NCBI GenBank assembly: GCA_002110465.1
Contig: NEED01000073.1
Location: 246,338 to 310,337, forward strand
Length of the DNA: 64,000 nucleotides
From: an unicellular cyanobacterium SU2
Lineage (GTDB): Bacteria; Cyanobacteriota; Cyanobacteriia; Cyanobacteriales; Microcystaceae
Direction: 5' to 3'
Positions 1 to 9,789 of this stretch are shown in pieces. How positions within the stretch are numbered: position 1 is the stretch's first letter; each line of letters starts with the position of its first letter. A model generated the notes under the pieces. That model made no database searches. It saw nothing but the letters and a program-made list of their open reading frames with translations, and was not told where the DNA came from. Position numbers and translations under genes: made by a program.

Positions 1-128
1 TACTGTTAAGGTTACTCCAAATTTTTTTAATAAATTATACAAAATTGTGAAAAGCAAAATAATTCAGTCTCAAGGGTTGATATTGCCAGAATATTTCTAA
101 AACCTAAACATATACTAGGCGACTCACT

Positions 129-625
129 ATGAAATGGGAAGAAGTTTGTGAAAATAAACAGTTACGAGATTTACCCTACAAGATTGAATTGAATAAATGG
201 GGACAAATCGTAATGAGTCCAGTCAAGATTAAGCATTCTTTTTACCAAGGAAGAATTCAACGGGCATTAGAATCTTGATGGCAGACAGGAGAAGTCATGC
301 CAAAATGTGCAATTAATACGTCAGATGGGGTGAAAGTTGCTGATGTGGTTTGGTGTTCAGAGGAACGATTTAATCAAATTGAAGAGGAAGTGTCAGCCTC
401 TATTGCCCCAGAAATTTGTATAGAAGTTAAATCAGTGGGTAATACATTAGATGAAATACAATTAAAAAAAAATTATATTTCGAAGCTCAAGCGATTGAAG
501 TGTGGCTGTGCAATGAGCAAGGTCAAATAAAATTCTATAATAAACAGGGTGAATTAGACCATTCCCTATTAGTTCCTGATTTTCCCCAGGAAATTAACAG
601 GAAATTAAGCGGTAAGCATGATTAA
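129..625 (+). pseudogene. Uma2-family (DUF820) endonuclease-like pseudogene
   Basis: Reading from the ATG at 129, one frame gives 49 codons and then an in-frame TGA at 276-278. The same frame continues through a conserved Uma2-like core (INTSDGVKVADVVW, then APEICIEVKS), matching the D...ExK pattern of PD-(D/E)XK-like Uma2 proteins. At the run of nine A residues (464-472) the frame shifts. Adding one A restores a normal C-terminus (FEAQAIEVWLCNEQGQIKFY) that ends at the TAA at 623-625. The gene is therefore broken twice, by a nonsense codon and a homopolymer frameshift. Uma2 genes are very numerous in cyanobacteria and their role is unclear, so decay of one copy is ordinary. A sequencing error could explain the homopolymer shift but hardly both lesions. 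Confidence 0.8.
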
Positions 626-698
626 TATCAAGCAAAATTAGATCACTTAAGGTTTGGGTCGTCACTTTTTCCCCTAAAATTCAGATTTTTTCCTAATT

Positions 699-2183
699 AT
701 GAGCTTTTTTGAAAAATTAACAGAGGCGATCGCTAAATATCAAACCTTACTGGTGATGGGACTTGAACCCAACCCAGAAATGATCTCTGAGACGACAACG
801 ACAAATATCGATTTATCACCAGATTCTCTTATCAAAGACTGGGCAACTCGACTCAAATCAATTATCGCTGAAACCTCTGGATTAGTGTGTGCTTATAAAC
901 CGACCCTAGGGTTTTATGAAGCGTTAGGGACATCAGGATTAGAATTATTAGCTCAAGTTATTGCTGCTATTCCCCAAGATATCCCTATCATTTTAGATGC
1001 TAAACATGGAGATATTAATACCAGTACCATTTTTGCGCGAACTATTTTTGAACGGTGGAAAGTGGATGCGGTTACCTTAAGTCCCTACACTGGCCATGAT
1101 CATGTGGCTCCTTTTTTAGTTTATCCTGACAAAGGGGTTTTTATTCTTTGTCATACGTCTAATCCTGGGGCGATCGCCTTACAAGAATATCCGACCTCTG
1201 AAACTCCTTTTTATTTACAAGTGGTCAAAGAAGCAAAAATGTGGGGAACCCCTGAACAATTATTATTAGAAGTAGGAACTACAGATCTTAATATTCTACA
1301 AAAAATTCGCTTAGCTGCTCCAGAAAGAGTCTTATTATTACGCAGTATTTGGTCTAAAAAAGAGCAGTTTCCTGATATTCTAAAAACCAGTTTAAACCCT
1401 AATGGAGAAGGAATTCTGATTCCTATTCCCCAAGACTTTTTAAAACAGGACAATTTATCGCGACAAGTTCAGAATCTTAATGCAGAAATTAATGAAACTC
1501 GCAACCAAGTTATCACTGAGGGAACTAGCTGTCAACTTTGGACTCCTGATGTTTGTTTCTTTAATTCCCATCCCCATCAAGAGTTGATTTTACAATTGTA
1601 CGATATTGGGTGTTTATTGTTTGGGGAATATGTTCAGGCATCAGGGGCAACTTTTTCTTATTATATTGACCTAAGACAGATTATTTCTAATCCCCAAATT
1701 TTTCATCAAGTTTTAAAAGCTTATGCAGATATTCTGAAAACACTAACGTTTGATCGCATTGCGGGTATTCCCTACGGTTCATTGCCCACAGCGACAGGAT
1801 TATCTTTAATCTTACACCGTCCGATGATTTACCCGCGCAAAGAAGTTAAAGCCCATGGAACTCGCCGTTTAATTGAAGGAGATTTTAATCCAGGGGAAAA
1901 AGCCGTGGTTGTGGATGATATTTTAATTACGGGCAAAAGTGTCATAGAAGGATCTCAAAAGTTACAGTCTTCTGGGTTAAAAGTGGAGGATATTGTGGTA
2001 TTTATTGACCATGAAGAGGGGGTTATGGATAAAATCAATAGTCATGGTTATCAAGCTTATTCTGTGTTGAAAATTTCAGAAATTACCGAGACTTTATATG
2101 AAGCAGGACGGATTAATCAAGAACAATATCGTCGGTTATCCTATCCCGATAATTCTGTTAAAAATAATAGACTTAAACTCTAA
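699..2183 (+). CDS. pyrFE: Bifunctional orotidine-5'-phosphate decarboxylase / orotate phosphoribosyltransferase
   Basis: A 494-aa fusion predicted to do the last two steps of UMP synthesis. Residues 1 to about 285 are an OMP decarboxylase of the PyrF subfamily 2 type: the start resembles MGLEPNPE, and the catalytic D-x-K-x-x-D motif is DAKHGD at 100-105. Residues about 295-494 are an orotate phosphoribosyltransferase with the PRPP-binding motif VVVDDILITG at 403-412 and a preceding RKEVKAHGT segment at 380-388 like the OPRT catalytic loop. The order (decarboxylase first) is the reverse of the animal/plant UMP synthase. The ATG at 699 gives a normal N-terminus. The gene stands alone; pyrG, another pyrimidine gene, lies 1.5 kb downstream beyond a gene on the other strand. 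Both active-site motifs are intact, so both activities are likely. Confidence 0.9.
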   Translation: MSFFEKLTEAIAKYQTLLVMGLEPNPEMISETTTTNIDLSPDSLIKDWATRLKSIIAETSGLVCAYKPTLGFYEALGTSGLELLAQVIAAIPQDIPIILDAKHGDINTSTIFARTIFERWKVDAVTLSPYTGHDHVAPFLVYPDKGVFILCHTSNPGAIALQEYPTSETPFYLQVVKEAKMWGTPEQLLLEVGTTDLNILQKIRLAAPERVLLLRSIWSKKEQFPDILKTSLNPNGEGILIPIPQDFLKQDNLSRQVQNLNAEINETRNQVITEGTSCQLWTPDVCFFNSHPHQELILQLYDIGCLLFGEYVQASGATFSYYIDLRQIISNPQIFHQVLKAYADILKTLTFDRIAGIPYGSLPTATGLSLILHRPMIYPRKEVKAHGTRRLIEGDFNPGEKAVVVDDILITGKSVIEGSQKLQSSGLKVEDIVVFIDHEEGVMDKINSHGYQAYSVLKISEITETLYEAGRINQEQYRRLSYPDNSVKNNRLKL

Positions 2184-2258
2184 AGAGTTAAGCGAGTCTA
2201 AAGAGAGTGTTGGTAAACAAAACATTAAGTTGATTTTGGTCGTCTTATCGGTTGCTGG

Positions 2259-2297
2259 TCAACCCTTGAGGGTTGATTTCTAAAGGCTAAAGCCTTT
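2259..2297. repeat. Two adjacent hairpin repeats behind pyrFE
   Basis: Two perfect short inverted repeats sit side by side: TCAACCCT/AGGGTTGA (2259-2276) and AAAGGCT/AGCCTTT (2282-2297), followed by ACTACGAGCC. The second belongs to a GGCTAAAGCC/GGGCTTTAGCCC hairpin motif that recurs between genes in this window (about 14180, 14231, 14965 and 50697). They lie between the convergent ends of pyrFE and the pentapeptide gene and could end transcription, but no T-tract follows. Confidence 0.6.
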
Positions 2298-2360
2298 ACT
2301 ACGAGCCTAAATATCATGTTAAAATTTACTTTATAAGTAGAACCAAAAATTTTTTAACCC

Positions 2361-3305
2361 CTACGCTTTTAGCAAATTAGGGATAGTTTTCCCTTTTTGA
2401 CTATTCAGATATCCTTTCAAAGAATTAGGATTATTACCTGACTTAAAAGGGGGAAATACCAACCCTACTTTTTGACGATCAATCATTTGAGAAAATCCTG
2501 GAAAAATCTGGGAACAGGACTTAATATAAGTTTTTAACCATTCTCTTACTAACTGTAATTGAGTAGACGTTAATTGTATATCTACATCTCCAGAAAAAGT
2601 AATGACTCCTGACTTATCAATCTGAAATTGTATTAACCATTCTTCTTCAGGACGTGAAGATTGCCAATACTTTATTGTCATTTTTTGACCTAAATAATGA
2701 TTACTTACATTGATAATATAAGTCAAAACTCCCAATAATTGATTGACAGTAATTCCATCAAGCTTAGTGTCCTCGGTCTGCTTATTAACCCCTTTAATCG
2801 ATTGACTTAATTCGTCTTTTTCTACTTTCTTCATTCGGGATTTGATGGGATCAAATAATTTTTCAAAACAGGTCTTTTCATTATATTGAGCATTTTGTAA
2901 ATTAGCTCCAGTCAAGTTGGCTTTATTTAGGTAAGCACTTTTAAGATTAGCGTCTTGAAAATTCGCTTTGGTTCCATAAATTCCCGTTAAATAAGCTTTC
3001 TCTAAATTAGCTTGTTGCAAATTAGTTTTAATTAGATAGGTTTTAATTAAAGAAGCATTTTGTAAATTAGCCCCTTGAAGATTAGCCCCTGTTAGATCTG
3101 CTTCGTTTAGATAAGCTTCACTTAAGTTTGCCCCACTCAAATTAACGTCTCTTAAATTGCTGTAGCTAAGATCGGCTCCCCTTAAATCAGCATTTCTGAG
3201 ATCTATACCCCTCAAGTCCAATCGACGTAATTGAATATTGCGAAAGCTTCTTTCACCAGCTTGGTATCGTTGATTCAGTTCCGTTGCTTCGTGACTTTGA
3301 AACAT
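2361..3305 (-). CDS. Pentapeptide-repeat protein with a C-terminal domain
   Basis: A 314-aa protein. Residues about 25-145 are pentapeptide repeats of the A(D/N)LXX type (LRGADLSYSNLRDVNLSGAN), which fold as a right-handed quadrilateral beta-helix. Residues about 185-280 form a non-repeat domain (GVLTYIINVSNHYLGQKMTI...) rich in beta-strand patterns, which I do not recognise by name. The tail is short and basic. No signal peptide or membrane segment is seen, so it is probably cytosolic. Function is unknown; most cyanobacterial pentapeptide proteins are uncharacterised. It is transcribed towards pyrFE and away from pyrG. Confidence 0.8.
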   Translation of the reverse strand: MFQSHEATELNQRYQAGERSFRNIQLRRLDLRGIDLRNADLRGADLSYSNLRDVNLSGANLSEAYLNEADLTGANLQGANLQNASLIKTYLIKTNLQQANLEKAYLTGIYGTKANFQDANLKSAYLNKANLTGANLQNAQYNEKTCFEKLFDPIKSRMKKVEKDELSQSIKGVNKQTEDTKLDGITVNQLLGVLTYIINVSNHYLGQKMTIKYWQSSRPEEEWLIQFQIDKSGVITFSGDVDIQLTSTQLQLVREWLKTYIKSCSQIFPGFSQMIDRQKVGLVFPPFKSGNNPNSLKGYLNSQKGKTIPNLLKA

Positions 3306-5366
<2,061 letters not shown>

Positions 5367-5383
5367 CAATTTCACGATACGAT

Positions 5384-6162
5384 GTGCGCTTCGTTGAGAT
5401 GGAAAGTCTAGGGAATTATCCCCAAAACGTACATCTCGTAAGGCTTCTAGCCTTACAACTGTTAGTTAGTTGCCTAAAGGAAGCACACTCGGATTCAAAG
5501 GAGGGAACTCCTGAGAGTGACGACAATACCCTTCATTTTTTGAAGGAACTTCATAAAGTTTCCCAAGGTCAATAACATCAAATGGAAAAACTACCCAAAA
5601 CTATCGTCCTAAAATCATCAGATGCGCCGATGACTTCGTAGTCCTTCACAAAGAACTTGGAGTTATTCTACAATGCAAGATGCTAATCACTCAATGGTTA
5701 GAAAAGGTTGGATTAACTCTTAAACCTGAAAAAACCCGAATATGTCAGACTCTTAATGAAATAGATATAGACGGGAATAAATCTAAACCAGGTTCTGATT
5801 TTTTAGGATTCAATATACGGTCATACCCCGTAGGTAAACACCACGCTGGAAAAATAGGTGGTAAAAACCCCAAGATATTGGAATCCAAGACAATCATAAA
5901 ACCAAGTGATAAAGCAATCAAAGCTCACCACCAAGCCGTTAAACAAGTCATTAAGACTCACAGAACAGCCCCACAGGCAGCAGTAATAGGAAAATTGAAT
6001 CCTATAATTCGTGGATGGTGTAACTACTATTGCACGGTATCTAATAAAAAAACCTTCAATAGTGAAGACAACCATCTATGGAAACTGCTCAGAGCATGGA
6101 CAGTAAGCAGAACACGGAAAGCCAACTACCAAAAGTTAAGTAAATACTTCTCGCAAGTCTGA
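5384..6162 (+). mobile_element. Group II intron remnant with internal deletion
   Basis: GTGCGC at 5384 is a typical bacterial group II intron 5' end. It is followed by ribozyme-like sequence (about 5384-5556) that codes for nothing convincing. A truncated intron-encoded protein frame then begins at once (5557-6162). The early ribozyme is joined directly to the middle of the reverse transcriptase, so most of domains I-III and the first RT blocks are missing. No domain V/VI-like hairpin was seen after 6162, so splicing is very unlikely. The right border is uncertain. It sits directly behind the pyrG stop codon. Confidence 0.75.
5557..6162 (+). pseudogene. Truncated group II intron reverse transcriptase/maturase
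   Basis: The open frame from 5557 has no start codon of its own before 5680 but clearly carries RT sequence upstream of that ATG. IIRCADDFVVLHKELG holds the catalytic (Y/C)ADD block of RT domain 5, followed by FLGFNIRSYP (RT domain 7) and the maturase-specific domain with NPIIRGWCNYY and a final LWKLLRAW. The blocks before the ADD motif are missing and the usual C-terminal HNH endonuclease is absent. It is a remnant of about 200 codons of a protein that normally has 420-600. Annotating only the 160-aa part from the ATG at 5680 would hide the ADD motif. Confidence 0.85.
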
Positions 6163-6470
6163 CTTACGAGTTTAAACTAGCAGATCTTTTCTGACTCTGA
6201 GAATCTACTACTGCCTTCTTGATTCAGTGTTTTTACCGAAACCATCAGAACTTGACCCGATTTTTGCGCAAGATGTTTATTGTTAGAAATTTTTGGGAAC
6301 TTTAAAAGTAAGCAAATCGGTTAACAGTTTAGCTGTGACTATTTCCTAATTCATTCAGGAAATTAAAAATTTAAACAAATTTCTCCTGTCCAGGGATAAG
6401 CATCTCCTTACCCCAGACTGAGGATAATTTCTGATAACCTCTCCAATGCTTTAATCGATGGGATTTTGTA
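6163..6470. other. Intergenic region upstream of the GAF/kinase-like gene
   Basis: 308 bases between the intron remnant and the next gene. It has a weak hairpin (TTTCCT...AGGAAA, about 6342-6363) and otherwise nothing recognised. It may hold the true intron 3' border and the promoter of the downstream gene. Confidence 0.4.
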
Positions 6471-8021
6471 ATGCAAGTCAACGCAGTAGATTCGAGGATA
6501 AATGGCAATATGTCAACTATCAATAATCGTCTTTTTTGCCGTTTAAATGGGATGAAACCCGTTGTAAGAGAGCAGCAACGAGTCAATACCTTAAAAAGGT
6601 TAGGATTACTCGAAACTGAAACCATTCCCGTTTTTGACGAAGCAACTCAAACTGCTGCCAGTTTTCTTGAAACTCCTATCTGTATTCTGGGACTGATGGT
6701 TCATGATAACCTATGGCTCAAAGCTGCTTTTGGTTTATCGAGACTAGGACTGATGAACAAATTAGCCTCCTCTCGACAAATTCCTCGTCAAGAGGCTCTG
6801 AGTACCTATGTGGTTGATAGTGAACAATCGCTAATCATCAACGATACCTTAGCTGACTCAACTTTTGCCAATAGTCTCTTAGCGCAACAGTATAGAATTC
6901 GGGCGTTTTTAGGAACCCCATTAATCACGGCTGAGGGCCAATGTATCGGAACCTTGGCAGTAATGGATTTAGTCCCCCGTGAGTTTAGTCAAAAAGATGT
7001 AGAATTTTTGACTTTGACCGCTCGGTGGTGTTTACGGGAATTTGAACGGGATTATCTCCTCAAACATCAAGTCCTCACTGCTCAAGAAGAATCTACAATT
7101 ATCGGGCAAAAAATTTCTGGTTATTCCCCAAATATAGCTTGTAATGGTTCTCATCCTTCCACCTCTCCAGATCAGTTTTCCCACACTATTAATAAAATTA
7201 AGCTTCAGTTTTTGCACAAAATGCTCGAAGAACTCCACACACCTCTTACGTCAGTGGTTGGGATGTCTAAGGTTTTACAAGGAAAAATGTTTGGGTCTTT
7301 GAGTGGTAAACAAAAAGAATATATCGACATTATTCATGCTAGTGGTAAGCAGATGACCTCTTTGGTTCAACAAAGTCTTAAGTTGGGTGCTGCTTCTGAA
7401 AACACACCTGAATTAGAACTCAACCCTGTCAATATTGAAATGCTTGCTCAACAAGTCCTCAAGAGTTTAAAAGATATAGCCCAACAAAAAGGACAGACGC
7501 TTGAGTTATCTGTTGAACCTGGATCACTCATTTGGTTATTAGATAAAGAAAAAGTCCAACAGTCAATATATTATCTCGTTATCAGTATCTTACACTCATC
7601 AGAAGCTGGAGAAGAAATTCGTATCCACATTTCTCGCCCTAGTCATACTATCAATATTTCGGTTTGGTTAGCGAATACTTTGTTAGCGCATAACTTACCC
7701 CCCGTTGACCCTGATTTTTCTTCTAATAATCATCGTCTTAATCAACTTCAATCTTTCCCTTCTTTGTCCCTAGAACAAACTCCCCATTCTCATCTCGATG
7801 ATTATATTCTGACCGCTGTTTCCTTAGAAACCATGATTAATGGTCAAGAAATTCACGATATTACGCAAAATAATTCCCAAGAATTATGGGGCTTATTATT
7901 AGCTTGTCATCTTGCTGAAAGTCATGGTGGAAATATTATGGTTAAAAGGTCTTCAGGGTCAGGCTACCGTTATGTTTTAATGTTTCCTAAAATTTCAGGT
8001 AAAGATAAGCTAATCGGCTGA
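6471..8021 (+). CDS. GAF-domain protein with degenerate histidine-kinase core
   Basis: A 516-aa protein with no signal peptide or membrane segment. Residues about 35-195 form a GAF sensor domain (GTPLITAEGQCIGTLAVMD at 148-166). Residues 243-305 align with a HisKA dimerisation domain, but the H-box that should read S-H-E-L-R-T-P-L reads LEELHTPL at 252-259, so the phosphorylated His is Glu253. Residues about 320-510 resemble a HATPase_c domain whose N-box Asn and DxGxG are not visible, while a G2-like ending (LWGLLLACHLAESHGGNI) remains. It therefore looks like a pseudokinase or a docking or sensing protein rather than an active kinase. Start at the ATG 6471 is plausible; no strong Shine-Dalgarno is present. 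No response regulator is adjacent. Confidence 0.75.
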   Translation: MQVNAVDSRINGNMSTINNRLFCRLNGMKPVVREQQRVNTLKRLGLLETETIPVFDEATQTAASFLETPICILGLMVHDNLWLKAAFGLSRLGLMNKLASSRQIPRQEALSTYVVDSEQSLIINDTLADSTFANSLLAQQYRIRAFLGTPLITAEGQCIGTLAVMDLVPREFSQKDVEFLTLTARWCLREFERDYLLKHQVLTAQEESTIIGQKISGYSPNIACNGSHPSTSPDQFSHTINKIKLQFLHKMLEELHTPLTSVVGMSKVLQGKMFGSLSGKQKEYIDIIHASGKQMTSLVQQSLKLGAASENTPELELNPVNIEMLAQQVLKSLKDIAQQKGQTLELSVEPGSLIWLLDKEKVQQSIYYLVISILHSSEAGEEIRIHISRPSHTINISVWLANTLLAHNLPPVDPDFSSNNHRLNQLQSFPSLSLEQTPHSHLDDYILTAVSLETMINGQEIHDITQNNSQELWGLLLACHLAESHGGNIMVKRSSGSGYRYVLMFPKISGKDKLIG

Positions 8022-8052
8022 ACAATTAGCCAAAAAATTGATTTAATTAGGT

Positions 8053-9789
8053 TTATGGATTAATAGTAATGGTAAAAACCAGGTTTTGGTCTTGCAAAGA
8101 ATCCCCCTCTAAAAAAATCTGCTTTCCTAAACGATTAGCCAAGTCAATACGAACAGTTAGAAATGTATTATATTGTATCTGTAATCCCAATCCAATTGAG
8201 CCTAATTCATTGATAGGAGGATCTAAAGATTGACCACTATTCCACCCTTGACCATAGGTAACAAAAGGGATTAATTGAATCACCAAATTTTCCTGAGATT
8301 GACGATAAACAGGAATGCGAATTTCAGCCGCAGCAAAAATACCATTATCAGTTAACAAAGAGTTTTGACGGTATCCTTCCACATTTCCCAACCCCCCCAA
8401 AGAAAACTGTTCTAAAGAGACAATAGGGCGATCAGCAATTTGAAGATCAGAACGAATGATAAATAACATATCGGGGGCTAAAACCTTAACCCATTGTCCT
8501 TGACCACGCCATAAAAAATAAGTGGATTCAGGCGTATTTGGATTCACATTAATATCAAAGGGCGTAGTCGTTCCTAGAGCGTCTAGTCCCCAGTCAAACT
8601 GCGATCGCAAGGCTAATACTTGTTCTTCACTTCTGCCTACCCATTCTTGGGAAAAGCGCAAAGTAGAAATGTGAGTACGTCCATTGGTATCGGTTCCTCG
8701 ACCTGGAAAAGGAATACCGTCTAAATAAAGGGTTTTACTTTTTTGGTGATCAAGATCTAAGGCAATCGCTAACTCTTGGTTAGGAGTTCTAATCAGAGGT
8801 TGACGAAACTTTAAAGAATACTTTTGATAATCAGAATTAAGGTCTAAAACGTCGAGGGGTTTTTCAATAATTTCCCCTGTTAAATTCCTAAATCCTACTT
8901 CAATGGTTCCATCGTAAACATTCACGGGAAGACGATAGGTAACTTCAACATCATCACTGCCATCAGAATTGTAATAAGTTGCTTCTATTTGATCGCCAAT
9001 ACCCATCAAATTATTTTCAGAAATTGCCAACCCGCGACGAATTTCTCCTACCTGGGGATTACGACCATTATCAAACAGTAATTTAGGATAAAAAGAGCGT
9101 GCCGTTACTACTTTAACCCTGAGCAAATTACGACCTGGTTGGGGACTAGCAGAAAGTTCACCAGAAATTTGATCAATTAGGGGATTTAGTTGAAGTAATT
9201 GTAACGCTTCGAGCAAACTGGGAACATGAAGCGGGGTTTGTCCAGCTACAGCCAGGCGATCGCGGACATAATTAGGACTGAGTTTCCCTTCAACGGTGAC
9301 TTGAATATCTTCTAAAGAACCTTCGACGATTTTAATGGTAACAACCCCATTTTCGATAGGTTGGGGAGGAATATAAGACCCCGATGTCACATACCCTTGG
9401 TCTACATAAAATTGGGTGATAGCTGATCGCGCTTGAAGTAATTGGGCAAACGTAAGAGGGCGATCGCTAAATTGAGCAACAACTCGACCTAATTCTTGAT
9501 CGCTAAAGGCAGTATTCCCCTGGAATTCAAACTTTTTTACCGTAATTGTCCCTGGAATGGAGAGTGGGGGAGTGGGGCTTTGACTGTCACTCAGCCCAAG
9601 GGGGAGGGGGAGAGTGTGGGGGACTAGGAGGGGGGGACTAGGATAGGTGGGATTATTAAAAGGAGTCGATATTGGTTTGATCGTTTGCGCTTGTAACCGT
9701 CCATATCCTGGGTTACTCAGCCATACTATCGCGCTGAGGAGAATTAGAGAAAGGTTGAGACAAGGATAAGGAACGGGTTGAGAAATCAT
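8053..9789 (-). CDS. TpsB-type two-partner secretion transporter (ShlB/FhaC/HecB family)
   Basis: A 578-aa outer-membrane protein. An N-terminal hydrophobic signal segment (CLNLSLILLSAIVWL) is followed by a proline-rich linker, then two POTRA-like domains (ITVKKFEFQGNTAFSDQEL at about 80-100 and IKIVEGSLEDIQVTVEG at about 150-168). A C-terminal 16-strand barrel domain contains the family motif region LGGLGNVEGYR and ends NLVFTITINP, a typical outer-membrane C-terminal strand. It should export the neighbouring TpsA protein. Its ATG (9787-9789) lies inside the 3' end of tpsA, a 77-base overlap that implies co-transcription. The proline-rich linker is coded by a run of GGGGGAG-like repeats (about 9560-9640). 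Confidence 0.9.
   Translation of the reverse strand: MISQPVPYPCLNLSLILLSAIVWLSNPGYGRLQAQTIKPISTPFNNPTYPSPPLLVPHTLPLPLGLSDSQSPTPPLSIPGTITVKKFEFQGNTAFSDQELGRVVAQFSDRPLTFAQLLQARSAITQFYVDQGYVTSGSYIPPQPIENGVVTIKIVEGSLEDIQVTVEGKLSPNYVRDRLAVAGQTPLHVPSLLEALQLLQLNPLIDQISGELSASPQPGRNLLRVKVVTARSFYPKLLFDNGRNPQVGEIRRGLAISENNLMGIGDQIEATYYNSDGSDDVEVTYRLPVNVYDGTIEVGFRNLTGEIIEKPLDVLDLNSDYQKYSLKFRQPLIRTPNQELAIALDLDHQKSKTLYLDGIPFPGRGTDTNGRTHISTLRFSQEWVGRSEEQVLALRSQFDWGLDALGTTTPFDINVNPNTPESTYFLWRGQGQWVKVLAPDMLFIIRSDLQIADRPIVSLEQFSLGGLGNVEGYRQNSLLTDNGIFAAAEIRIPVYRQSQENLVIQLIPFVTYGQGWNSGQSLDPPINELGSIGLGLQIQYNTFLTVRIDLANRLGKQIFLEGDSLQDQNLVFTITINP

Noticed and set aside
2098..2283. 61-codon frame crossing the pyrFE stop
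   Set aside because: Out-of-frame shadow of pyrFE and of the hairpin repeats behind it.
5680..6162. Independent 160-aa gene starting at the ATG 5680
   Set aside because: The RT motif CADDF lies upstream of this ATG in the same frame, so it is part of a truncated intron protein.
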